Shown piece after piece: positions 1 through 12,500 of a stretch of DNA of 64,000 nt (positions within the stretch are counted from its first letter, which is position 1; each line of letters starts with the position of its first letter). The translations under genes and the position numbers were made by a program. The notes under the pieces are model-generated. The model was not told the DNA's origin. It ran no database searches and worked only from the letters and a program-made list of their open reading frames with translations. Location: assembly GCA_963682175.1 (NCBI GenBank), contig OY821788.1, positions 34,477,585 to 34,541,584 of the forward strand, read 5' to 3'. This DNA comes from Triglochin maritima (taxonomy: Eukaryota > Streptophyta > Magnoliopsida > Alismatales > Juncaginaceae).

Positions 1-1789
1 CCATTCAAAACAGATACAAGGCCCTACTTTCCAGTTTGAAGTAATAAGCAATGTTGTGCCTTAATCAGAACCTATAGGCAAGACAACCAGTGGGAAGCAC
101 ATCAAAGGTTGAAAGTGATGTTTTCTCAAAATATTTAAGCTCAATTAGCCTCCAATCATGTCATTGTAACATTGATTTGATGAGGATGTGTTTGTTATGT
201 TCTTGAATGAATCACATTCCAAAAATTTCCATTAAAAAGGTGATTTGCAGAAAAACAAGGGGTTTATCTAACACACATCCATTACTAAGCACGGGTGGCA
301 ATACCTTTTTAAACAAGAGAACAAAGTACATTCTCTGTTCAAGCTTTAGTTGGGATACCAGACAAAGATATTTTCTTAATTTGGAACTTGCAAAATAAAT
401 TTAAAAAAATCCAGAAGGAAAGGTGATTGGTTTTAGTTTGACAGACCGACCAATTTATGTCATGTCAAAAGAGGTTAAGTAAAAACATGAAGTTCAAAAA
501 TGGAGGAGGATTTAATCATGTGTTTGTAAAGTCTATGGAAATGTGCACAAGTGGTTAAGCATAAAGAAGAGGTAATTGCCATCTCTATCCAATCCAATCC
601 ATTTCATTTCATTTCATTTCATTTCATTTCATATCATGGTTGGGAACAACCACTATATGTGTGCAAAAAGGTGGCTTTGCAACTAAGAAATATTGCTATC
701 CCCATCATCACTACCCTCCAGGTAGATTCCCATTTCCACTCCCAAAGTTACCTAACTATTGATACCTAACCAACCTCTAAACCTTTTTTTTTGTGTGTGT
801 GATAAACATCCAATTCCATCATGCTTAAAATATTTTGTTTCTATCCTAATGTCCTTCTTTCCAGGCCTCAATACTAGCTAATTGTGTATCTGTATATATC
901 CACATTCATCTTTGAGATATGCATCTCATCCTTTACAAAGATTGTAACCCCACAAAGTCCATTGATCTCAACAAGTTTTTTTGATGAATCACTACGTTTG
1001 GACAAAAAATGATCTAACTTCTTAGTTATTATTGAAGCAAACAAAAATCTCAAATCTCACATAACACAAATTCATATTGAATGGACTCTTCAACGAGAGA
1101 TTGTTATCAACACGTCATCTCACTCGTGGCTACTATAGAGTATCCAACAATTTATCAACCAAGCTCGATACCATGTTAAAGCAAGAACTTCCATCTCAAG
1201 ACCAGTTAGTTAATTGTGAGTATAACAACCTACAATCTTATGACGATTTACACTATTGTACAAGTCTCTAACGCGAGTCTACCATCAACATTCTTGTTAC
1301 ATACCATGTTGACAACGAAAGCATAAAATAAGAAGTAACAATGACTCCAAAGGTTGATGAAGATGACAAATAGTATGAGATCGATCACACATTGCATGGA
1401 GTAGTGGGAGAGGAAGAAAACACTTCATATTTCATCACATACAATATAATATTGCAGCAAATTTATATATGATTATAATGTAGTGGTATGGTATATGATA
1501 AGACACCCAACAAAACACAACACAGACAGCACTGACAGACTATAAGAAGAAGAGAGGAGTGCACAAAAGTGATGGACACTTGGACCGGCCGTTAACCAAA
1601 CGGCGCCAATATTCGTTACTAAAGCCACAGTGAAAATCACAACACACACCACTTTCATTTCGTCCAAACTTATAAGCCCAAAACCAAAAACATAAACCAA
1701 ACCAAACACATCAACAACCTGTCTTCTTTACCTTCTTCTTCTTCTTCTTCTTCTTCTTCTTTAGGTGTTGCCAATTCAACAACACCAAC
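1..1789. other. Intergenic region upstream of the ARR11-like gene
   Basis: I see no convincing gene here; the short open frames have no recognisable domain. There is a (TTTCA)n pentanucleotide run at about 600-632. A (TTC)n run at about 1732-1762, some 30 bp before the start codon at 1790, is probably 5' UTR of the downstream gene. The rest is AT-rich and should hold the promoter. Confidence 0.6.
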
Positions 1790-2274
1790 ATGGATCACAC
1801 TTCCTCATCGTGTTCTTCGTCGAGGATGGATGCCTTCCCTGCCGGTCTCAGAGTTCTCGTCGTGGATGATGATCCCACATGGCTCAAGATTTTGGAGAAG
1901 ATGCTCAGAAAGTGCTCTTATGAAGGTTTTTTGTGATTTTTCTTTCTTGGGTAGTTGCCAATTTTTCTGTTCTTGGAGTTATCATTGATTTTTTGGTTGT
2001 CTCAAGTCAAAAACTGAGTTTTGTAGGACTTTGGTTGAATGATATGGATAGAAAACTAAAGGAAATTTTAATGTTTTTGTTTAGTTTTGTTTTATAAACT
2101 ATGTGTTGCCTAGCCCAAACTCAATAATTCAATTGATCCAAAAACAACTGTATAGTTTTGGAGGAATGGAAATCAGTTTTTCTTTACATCAATGTGTAAA
2201 TTGGCAGTTAAATAGTCCTACATGTGCCCCTTTCTAAATCTTGATCTTCAAGTTGTAAAATCAAATTCGAGACA

Positions 2275-2320
<46 letters not shown>

Positions 2321-4876
2321 ACAAAAAAAGAAAAGAATTAATTAGAGGAACTTATAATTGCATAAAGTTCTGAATTCGAAATTGGATATCTTGATCAATC
2401 ATTTATAGTGCCTGCTAAGAAAGTAATGTTATTCTTTGTGAATGAACATGTAATTAGCTCTTATAGATCATTTGTTTCATCATAGATATTCATAGCCTCC
2501 CTTTCTGTTCTGATTAGAGAAGGTAATTTTGTTTTAATAATTGAGCAGAAAGGTTCCTACCTTTTGGTTAGGGAAAAAACAATCCAAATTATCAAACACA
2601 AAGCTCCCTAGCTTCTGTTCTATAGTTGTACGTTCATCTGAATTTCGTAGTAATTATATTCTCAGATTTGCTTTCACTATTTTTAAAAGTTGAACCCCTT
2701 AAGGTTTTCTAATAAATAATGTGGTTGTTCAGAAATAGAAGTTTAATGGATTTCCTTAATAACATGTTTAAATTATTTGCACCTTTACTCTTGTATTAAC
2801 ATTATTGATATGCCATCCTGAAGTCACAACATGCTGCTTGGCAAGAGTTGCCCTCGACATGCTCCGCGAAAGAAGGGATCGATTCGACATTGTTATAAGT
2901 GATGTCAACATGCCCGATATGGATGGTTTTAAGCTCCTCGAACACGTCGGACTAGAGATGGATCTGCCTGTCATAAGTAAGACATTCTAAAATTTCTAAT
3001 GCAAGTCCAAAAGAATATTATCCTTTGCCTCATGTCAAACATATGAAATTATTGTTCTCAGTGATGTCTGTTGACGGAGAAACAAGCAGAGTGATGAAAG
3101 GTGTCCAACATGGAGCATGTGATTACCTTCTCAAGCCGGTACGCATGAAGGAGCTTCGCAACATATGGCAGCATGTTTTCAGGAAAAAAATACACGAGAT
3201 AAAAGAAGTAGAAAGCCATGATGGCAGCGAAGAATTCCAGTTCTTGAAGGGTAGATTCGAGGAGCTTGACGAGAGGAACATGTTGTACGGGTCCGATTTC
3301 GGTACCACAAGGAAGCGAAAAGACATGGATTGCAGAGAGCGGTTCGACCCGGACTTTGTTGACCCTTCATCTGTAAAGAAAGCTAGAGTTGTTTGGACTG
3401 TGGATCTTCACAAGAAATTTGTCAATGCTGTCAACCAAATTGGATTTGAAAGTAAGCAGAAAGTAGTAGTTGTTAAGTTCCCCAAGCATATAGACAACTT
3501 CATATTTCATGTCAGTATACCAACTACTTTGGATTTTCATTATTTTCCAGAGGTTGGCCCCAAGAAAATTCTTGACTTGATGAATATCCCTGGATTGACA
3601 AGGGAAAATGTTGCTAGCCACCTACAGGTAAGCCACATATTTTTTTGTCATTGGTGATAACAACCATGCATGTTCTCAAATATGAACATTTGCCATTTCA
3701 ATTCAGTATAGTGTGTGATCATATATAAAAATTTGGGTTGTTATTTTTTTCTCTCCGATAAAATACAAGAATGGACATGGTTTCGTTGCAAACGTAAACC
3801 ATCATAATTGAGTTAAATTCTAATTCCAAAGTTGGTTGGTTGTTTTTGTGCAGAAATATCGTCTGTACTTGAGTAGATTACAGAAGCAGAATGAAGGAAC
3901 ACAAGCTGGAGGGGCTACGCAATTAGAGGCCGGTGGTTCGAAGGAGTCTGTTGGGAACTTGAGTGCAAAAACCGCTCCTCGCAATAGTTGTAGTGAAAAA
4001 TGTGGATTGTCTGGTAAACCCAGCAGCCATGTTCAGAACAGAATACCAGAAGCATGCAGGGATGAGCTAAAAGGTGTAGTCATACAAAGCGAGGATCCTC
4101 GAAAGGCTTGTTTGTTGACTGAACCTCAAAAAGCGAAAACCATATTGCAGCCGGGAGAACTAATGACACCTCCTCCCAAGGGCATTATAGGACAAAACAT
4201 TGACTACAAACTGCCAAATCCGACCCACGATTACTGGAATGAAGGGATCTCACCCTTGTGGTTCACTCAATATCCACGACAAGACCAGGAACCATTTAGT
4301 TTGCTAACAGACTACCACCAGCACCTAAGGCAGACAGGAAAAGAACATAATCTTGGAGACAGTCACCCTTCCAAACCGGTCCCGGCCCACGCTAATACCA
4401 CATTTAGTGATGATCAAAATGAATCAGGTTCCTTTCAGATAAAACCTGAATGTGCTGATTACGGAAGCAATCACGCCATCAATTTGGATAATGACTTGGT
4501 ATCTGTTCAAGTTGGTAATGGAGTACAAGATTCCAGACATCTTGGAGCACCTTTAGAGAACAGCAGGTCCTCGGATATTAAAGATCAATATGCCGCTGAC
4601 CTACGCTTATTCGAAAGCTTGGAATCTCCACAACCGAAAAGCAATTTGGGAGATGGGTTGGTTATTTCTTCTTCACCGGAGGATCTATTATGTTCCCTTC
4701 AAGGGTATAGTTGTTTTGAAAATGTTGGTCCGAACGGAGCAGAAATTCTTAACTACAATAATCCAAACCAGTTGACTGACTTCCAGAGCAACTTGTACGA
4801 TGGTTTGCAGCTTGACTGTGAGTATCTGTTTGAGCTCATGAAGTACCCGACAATAGGAGGGGACCTTTTCGCCTAG
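1790..4876 (+). CDS. ARR11-like: Type-B response regulator (ARR11-like), cytokinin-signalling transcription factor
   Basis: Five exons by splice consensus and phase: 1790-1925, 2824-2976, 3062-3451, 3551-3627, 3854-4876, giving 592 codons. Residues ~20-135 are a receiver domain with acidic pocket D26/D27, predicted phospho-acceptor D72 in the ISDVNMPD motif and conserved K121 in LLKPVR. Residues ~200-262 are a GARP/Myb-like DNA-binding domain ending in [15 protein letters not shown], split across exons 3, 4 and 5. The long C-terminal part is Gln/Asn/Ser/Pro-rich, as expected for an activation domain. Known for the family: histidine phosphotransfer proteins phosphorylate the Asp in the nucleus and the GARP domain then activates cytokinin genes. 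The receiver segment [18 protein letters not shown] resembles ARR11 more than ARR1/10/12; that assignment is from memory. Intron 1 (~0.9 kb) holds a poly-C/(CA)n tract. The gene converges with the TPX2-domain gene. Confidence 0.93.
2276..2322. repeat. Poly-C plus (CA)n microsatellite in intron 1 of the response regulator
   Basis: About 31 consecutive C residues (2276-2306) are followed directly by a (CA)n run. The length is probably polymorphic and error-prone in assembly. Confidence 0.95.
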
Positions 4877-5472
4877 CCGTGAAGTACGTTTGGTATGATT
4901 TTTGGTTCGAAAATGGAGCAGCCTATTCATCTTTCATATGTAATCGACAGGAATGCTGCAAGCCTTGTTTTTCGCTTGTTTGAAAATGGATGTCAGTATG
5001 TACACCATGAACTGGATAGAGAGTAAATTGTACTTTTACAAGTGATTGTGCAGATTAAAATATTTCTATGCTGCAACAAATGAATCTTTGAGCAATTTTG
5101 TGCTGTGAAAGCCTTCTTAAAAAAAGGCCATATCAATAAGCAAAATTTAGATGTTTCTTAACAAACCATGAAACATAACATAGATACAGAGAACTGGAAA
5201 CATTTAATTTTCAGCAAAATTTTCAGAATCCCAACACACTTTCAAGGATCACAGGCGTAAATCTGTCCCCAACAAAGACAGCTAGTGGAAAAAATAATCC
5301 AAGATGCAATTGATTGTACACTTGACTCTTTACAACTTCACACCCGCACAAAATGTTGCACTTCAAGCATAGCCGAGTTTACTACGGAAGCCTCGTCTTT
5401 GCAGCAAACTGCTATAGTCAGTAGTTAATGCCTCTGTAAGAATGTTAATAACTTGAGACGGCATGAAGCTCA

Positions 5473-8451
5473 TTATTTGGTTCTCGTAGAGGAACTCTGC
5501 AAAAAAAAGAGATGTAAGCATATCAGAGACAAGTAATTATTTCTTAATGGCAAATTGTGAACCTTCTCTAAAACACGAGGGAAAAGAATAAAAAATCATT
5601 AAAAAAACATGAAATTTACAAACCCATGCAGCTAAATTTGACAACCAACATAAGACAACCTCAGAAGTCAGAACCATGTCACTGATATTTTTAAACTGGA
5701 TATTGGCCAACCCAAAAGGTTTCGGTAATAACACAATAATAATGGGGAGCCCTTACGCTATTTTGGGGATTTACATATGGAAGTTAAGAATGGAAAGTGC
5801 TATAGGTGTCAAAGTATTGACAATGATAATATAGAGAATAGAATGAAATAAATAATATAATCATTACGATGAAAATATAAGATTATTTTTCAGCAAATAA
5901 AAGAAGAAACTGGGTGTTGCAACAAATAAAAGACCATTACCACAATGAAAAAAATAAGCTTCTGTCTAATTCACCTCAACTTTGGGTGTTGCCATTTTGT
6001 GATAAAAGTCTGGCATTGGTCTCGCTTTAAATCCAAGACTTTGCCGTAAAAATTTAAGTTCATTTTCAGCTTTCTCCTACATCGGAAAAATACAGTTTAA
6101 GATCAAAATTTTAGAGAGATTAAGAAAGACACTATAATTGCAACACATGACACATACCTTAGCTTCAGCTTGCCGTTCTAGTTTATCGGCATTGAGTCTC
6201 TCTTCCAACTTCATAAAATACTGTAGAACATCCAATCAACAAGTTAACAAATGCATTCGTAACTGTATACTGTATAAACTTGAAGAGAATTAGTGTTGAT
6301 GAGAAGCATGCCTCCTTCCTTCTTTCTGCCCGTTCCTCGCTCCTGAAGCAAAACGATGACACAACTTGTGACACACATGAACTTCTGCCACTGATGCTTG
6401 ATATTTTTTCAGCACTGCCAAAGAGATAACAATGAGAACAACATTATTTAAATGCAAAATGTATAATCATCATGAAAAAAACTGGTAACCAGGTTCAGAT
6501 TGTCAACTGTCAATCGCTAGTTTCAACATAAATATGAGTACTGAGTACTAACTCAAAAGTGGCATCGCTTTTCCTCATCTCAGGACCGAACTTTTCGGGA
6601 GTTTTTCTACCCCTAAAACAAATAAAGAGCAATAAGACATGCTATCAGTCTCACAACAACAAGGGATGATAAGAGGGATGGCAAAGCACACCCTTTTGCT
6701 GACCTAGAGTTTGCGGAAGCAACTTTTGATCTTCCATTGTTAGTCTGCTGTAGTTTAGAAATGAAACCATATCAGCATTCAACAGCCAGGGAACTTGTAA
6801 TTGACAGGTGATATTAAAATTCTAATGGAAGAGAGGTACCTTTGTTGGAGTTATATGTGAATTGGATACATCTTGAAATGCCTTAAAACAGCTGAAGGAA
6901 GATTTTGAATTCCAAACTCTCTCCAGTGTGGGAGAATGTTTATTCACTACAATAGTGGTACCCTTCTGTAAAGAAGGTCGGTTTGCTTGCATTGGTGATG
7001 CTTTAGGGGTTGTCTTGCTATTGCTCTTTGTAACTTTAGCGGAATTTTTACTATTTGGAGTGGAAGTCGTTTCTTTCTTGCGAAGTACAGGAGTTTTGGC
7101 CTCGAAAGGGGATGAAAGGGACTTGTGGTTTCTCTTCAGGAACGACGATCCGAACATAGTGTATTTTGTTCCCCTGTCCGATGAAGCTGAAATTTCCTGT
7201 GCAAGAAACAAAATTGTTACTGAGACAGACCACGATAAGAGAAATTAATGTGCATCCAAGACAGACAAACATTTGCCTTGAATGGTGCCTTCTGCAGGTC
7301 AATGGATCGGTTGTGTTCAACATTAACATCTTTATTTTGATCCTCAAATTCTTCATGTGCCGACAATTGAGTCTCCGACTGAGGTGGATTCGCTTCCTCT
7401 CTCGTCCCAGTTTGAAATTCATCTTTGTCGAAATAATTGTCAATGAAATCTATCTTGGCATCATTTTTGGTTTTTCCAAAGTAATAATTGTCAATGAAAT
7501 CAATCTCAACTTCATTCTTGGCTTCTTTAGTTTGTGTTCCCAATTCCACTTGACCGTCAAAATCTTTAAATTCTGTGCCATGATCTTCAAAACTTTCACT
7601 AGCTCCATTGCTACTAAATTCTGCAGGTTCGGAAGCTGAATCTCCACTACAGCGCCCATCATCAATTTTCTTTACATTGTCGAGTTCAGCAGGAATAGTA
7701 GAAGTTTCTTGCTCGAGCAATGCAGCTGCCTTTTTAGCTGCAATCTTCTTGTAATGGGCCTCAATGAGGGCTCTCTTCTGAGCAACAGATCCTCTACTCG
7801 AGAACTTCTGGGCCTCTTCCAAGTACTTGTTTTGGTTGAAGGATGACCATTTTCCCCAATCAAGGGAGTCAGACACATATCTGCCAAAAGAGACCGACTC
7901 CCGCAATGCAGACATCGGATCAACCTACAAAAGGCAAAATAAAATCTAAAATTCACACCACCTCTTGTTTGTAGCAAAACGTCAAACAGCTGGTTCGCAA
8001 AACCCAGAAAGTGGAAATCCCAAAATAACAAGAAAGATGCAATTTTGAAGCAAACCCATTACAAACGAAGGCAAAATAAGTAAAGATCCATACCTCACTT
8101 TCCAACAAAAAAACAAACAAACTAAGAACCTATTTTTCTAGCATCAGTTCAAGAACATAACAAACACAACCAAAAGGTCCAAAACAATATTAAAGATGCA
8201 ATTTTGAAGCAAACATGAGCCAAACAAAACAAGCAACCCACATATTAGATATTACCTTCCTAAAACCAACAATCATTGAGAATCCAATTCACGTGGGATT
8301 TCAAATTTGAACAAAACAAAGCACAACAACATGTTGTAAGCACTAAAAAATTATAGAAGAAGAAGAAAGTTCTGACCTTGTTAGTATTGCAAATATTATT
8401 ATTATGAGAAACAAGACATGTTTCTTCTTCTTCTTCTTCTCCTCCTCCCAT
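5473..8451 (-). CDS. WVD2-like protein with C-terminal TPX2 domain (microtubule-associated)
   Basis: Nine exons reconstructed on the minus strand: 8451-8377, 7924-7277, 7196-6840, 6747-6704, 6612-6553, 6414-6312, 6220-6158, 6076-5975, 5496-5473, about 491 residues. The N-terminal part has the family signature SALRESVSFGRYVSDSLDW and AQKRALIEAHYKK. The middle is Ser/Lys/Thr-rich and basic. The C-terminal ~70 residues are a TPX2/KLEEK-type helix (FCFRSEERAERRKE, then YFMKLEERLNADK, then ELKFLRQSLGFKARPMPDFYH). Known role of such proteins: they bind and stabilise or bundle cortical microtubules. Two introns need GC donors (after 7277, AAG|GCAAAT, and after 6312, GAG|GCATGC); no in-phase GT donor restores the conserved junctions as well. 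The last exon is less certain: without that splice the protein ends after KVEVN at 5966. An Asp/Asn-rich block DFIDNYYFGK / DFIDNYF is duplicated in exon 2. Confidence 0.88.
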
Positions 8452-9588
8452 GACTTCTGATCAACAACAACAGCCAAAAGTGTCTCCTTTAAGGTGCGAG
8501 GAAAGTTGAAAATAAGAAAAAGGTGTTTGTTATGGGTGGTTTTAAATTTGAAATGGAAAAGCTTCTCTAACTATGTATGTTTTTTAAAAGTGTAGTAGGG
8601 AAGACTCCAAAATCCAAACATTAAGTAGAAGAGAGATGGAATGAAAACAGACATCCGACAGAGATTGGGTGTGTGGGGTTTGGTTTGGTTTCTCTACACG
8701 TTACAACTTTTAACAAGGGAAGCAATCAATTGGATGGAATGAATCGATGATTCAACGCCAACGTCTCTCTCTGATATATACTATTACAATTAAATTAAAA
8801 GTTGACGACTGAAAGACAGACAGACAGATAGAGAGAAAAAAGTTGTTCTCTGCTTTGAGTGTGTTATGTTTTTTTTGAAATTTGAATGTAACGGCTGGAT
8901 GTCTCCCTCTCACGTGCCACAATCATCATCACGTCCAGTGCACTCCACTCTGTATGATCAGATCAATCCTACCTTTCTTGTGTTTTCTTTAGGTTCAAAA
9001 CATCACCAAGTGAAAATTTTGATCATGTTTGCTACTGCCATGCGGTTTTATGTGAAAATTTTGATCAAGTTATGATATTTTTAAGTTTTCCGCAATTGTG
9101 AAAATCTTTTTTCATGTCATAATGACGACAGAACCTCCTCTATTGAATTTTATCAAGTTATGATATTTTTAAGTTTTCCAAGTCAATCACACAAAGTCAA
9201 TCCAAAATTATATACTTCTGCACTTCTCTATGGGTTTTCTTGGAAATAAACCGCATCATTAGAAAGGTGAGAGATGGAATATGGAATGGAATGGAAAGGA
9301 TAATATTAGAAGTGGAAGATAACGTACTTTAGTAGTTGTTAAACCATAAATAATTCCAAATCACAAGTCTTACTTTTAAGAAACAGACTGCACCTTTCGT
9401 GACTAAGAGAGAGACATTCATAATACAGGATAATCAAAACTTGTAGACATCAAATATGATGTCAAATTTTTAAACACAAGAAACCTTCTTCATGACTACA
9501 CAACTCTCAATTCTAAGTAGACAATAGCCTCAATTGCCATAACTAAAAATTAATTTTACAGTAGATGTTTCCATGCTGCAAACTATCT
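8452..9588. other. Intergenic region between the TPX2-domain gene and the kelch gene
   Basis: No gene seen. It should contain the promoter of the minus-strand TPX2-domain gene and the 3' UTR of the kelch gene. A 28 bp sequence beginning ATCAAGTTATGATATTTT occurs twice as a direct repeat, at about 9064-9091 and 9152-9179. Confidence 0.6.
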
Positions 9589-12500
9589 TTAAGACGTCTG
9601 CCACTTGTTTTTCTTGTCGCCGCCTCTCTTCCGGCCACTGCTTCCTTCTGCTTCTTCTTCATCAGCTTTCTGCTCCGCCTCCAATATTGCAAACTGAAAC
9701 AGACAAAACAAAACATGAGCTAATATACTGAGCTGGCTTGAGACGAGAAGTTTGATATTCACCTCATCAAGAATAGGTTTCAACTCCCTGAAGCGAGCTT
9801 CGGCAAGATCAAAACCATCCTTACGTAGTTCCTGCCAGTGATAAATTGACACCCGTCAGTAACTTTTAATACATCAGTGTACCAAAAGACAACAATTTCG
9901 ACCATGACCTTCCCGGTGTGTTGTGTGTGTTCATGAGCTGCCATTTGCCAATACATATTTGTTCTCTTGTAGAAATCCTTCAGAGATTCTCCAGGCTTCA
10001 ACCACATAAAATAAGCAAATTTTACATGACAAGAGCCACCAGGCCTAAGTCTTAACCATAAATTAAAATTATAAAATTGAACGTCGAAGTAGAAAAGGGA
10101 GCAATGACTCACCATTGGGGTTCTTTGGGAATCTGAGAGGCTAAGGGTGGCCCTTATCTGCTCTATTCGAGCTCTTTTCTCTTTCCTGCGTAGATTCTTT
10201 TTCTCACCTTTCAATATGGCAACAGCATTTTCCATGTCCATGGTTGTTTGCCCAATGTTCCCAGACTTTTAAAATGCAAGAAGATAGGAATTACAAATCA
10301 TTCAAGCAAAAATTTGATGGTCTTTATTGTCAATGCAAGAGTTCGATGGTCTTTATTGTGAAAAAAATAATGAATAGTGTGATGATTTATACTTAAGTGT
10401 GGAACCGACTAATACAACCCGTGCAGAGTCACTGCTCTTATAATCCATATATTCAAGCTTCCATGGTCACAACTCTTGTTCTTGCAGCAAACTTTTCAAT
10501 CGTGTAACCATATGTAAATAAATAATGAGTTTCAAAATAAATAATGAGTTTCAAGCAATACCTCAATCACACCATGATCTGAATCATCATCACTGTCACT
10601 TTCATCATTGCTGTCTTCAGCTTCACTATCATCCTCATCCTCGTCCTCATCCTCATCCTCATCGGAAACTTCTATCCATTCAGGCATCGTTGCCTTGTGA
10701 ATTTGAAGCATGCAAATTAGTTTAGAATTTCAATATCCTGCCTCATCTTAAAATTGAATACTGCACATGATGCTAAATGCCTAAACCAAATGGACCGGGT
10801 GGGAACAGGCAGAAATATTTTCACTTTAACTCTCTTAAAATTTTAAAGAGTAATAGTAATAAAGTAAAAATGTTGACCAACCGGTATGATGCACTTCCAC
10901 TCATCAAGTTTGCTCAGATTCAGAGTATAAAGATCGTCAAGTGTGACCTCTCTATCCTTGACTTCCATCATGCCCCCGTAAAGGTACAAAGTATCCTTTC
11001 CAACACCCATACATGCATTGATACGTCCACAAGGTTTCACTGCCTGGTTGTTACACTTAGCATTAGTATATTATAGAGAACATCAAGCAAAATAACAATG
11101 TTACTATATTTGCTAAACATTTTCCCTGAGTTACCTGACCAACCTCAGATGAAGTACATGGTTGCATAACAGAACTGCCATGTGTTTCTTTTGCATTCCC
11201 ATTGTTGCCTAAAGAAAGATTCTTGCTCATGGCATGAGACATGTTAGAAGCATCATCTTGAGTATATTGTCCCTCTTCAGGAAACTCCATATTGTCTTCT
11301 GACCCTCCAACAATATTTTCGTGGCTCATGGCATTAGGAGAAGAATTACTAGCATTTTCTAGGTTTTTGCTTCCTTTCAACTGGGAGGGAAAAATCAACA
11401 TGAAAACGCAATATAGCTCAGACAAAATAAAAAAACCTTTCTGAAACACAAGAAATTAATTGAAAACAACTTCGCTTCAGTTGTTAATGTAACTATACTG
11501 AAAGAAAGAAATTTATGAATCATTCAGAGCTCAGAATATATCGTATTAAAACAATAATTTTAAGAGGTATCATAACTAAAGCAATAAGAATAAAAAAAGC
11601 TATCCAAATGTTTTCGGGTATAAGAAAAACTCAATAAACACATAAAAGAACTATTTCTACCATTACCATCTCTTAAAAAGCAACATTCGTATTTCTTAGT
11701 ATATGTCACATGGTCTCACCATATCTTTACTTGGCTTATCCTTCCTTAGCTCCAAAGGATACCTAGGATATATTAAAAAGAAAAAAGATCAAGGACATAA
11801 ATCATGAACTTATCTCGAGGTAAAGGTAAGCAGCAGCAGCAGCAGCAATAACAACGACAAAAAACAAAATCACCACACTAAAGTTGATGTTGTGTAGTAT
11901 CAGAATTCACAAATTTTCTAAATGATTTCCAAGCACATATTGAAGTCCATCCTTGTTTCTATCTCCAGTTGAACCAGGCACGTAGAAGAAGCAGGCTATG
12001 CAAAAAATAATCACAATGACTTACTCTCGTTCTCTTCCATAGTTCCATGTTACATGCCTGTTTATAGTCATGTAACGTGATATAATATAGCAAGTGTTCT
12101 CACTACAGAAGATTTCTATGTAAGTATGCTAATAAGAGGAAGCATATGACAGAATGTGGCTCTGGCCTTTCGGATGCAGAATGTGACTAAGATAATTACC
12201 ATCAAGTTTGGTCAAGTATGTTCATCACAAAAATAGATAAGAGAGAAGATATACCATCTTTGACAGTCAATTTGGAAGCCATAAAGTTCATTCAGAAAAA
12301 GGCTCATCAAATCATCACCTGCTTAAATTAAACAAAAAACAAGCATTACCACTAAGAAGAAACATGCCCACCAAAATGTCTCATATCAGGTTAAAACAAT
12401 ATACCCTCTTCTACAAGTATTTTTTTTCTATTTGGGGTGAAAAAAAATATTCCCCTTTCTACAAGAAAATAAGTTTTCTGTTATGATATTGTCCAAGTAA

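Noticed and set aside
6928..7639. Plus-strand frames of 106 and 157 codons
   Set aside because: Antisense to exons 2 and 3 of the TPX2-domain gene, whose exons have good splice sites and family motifs.
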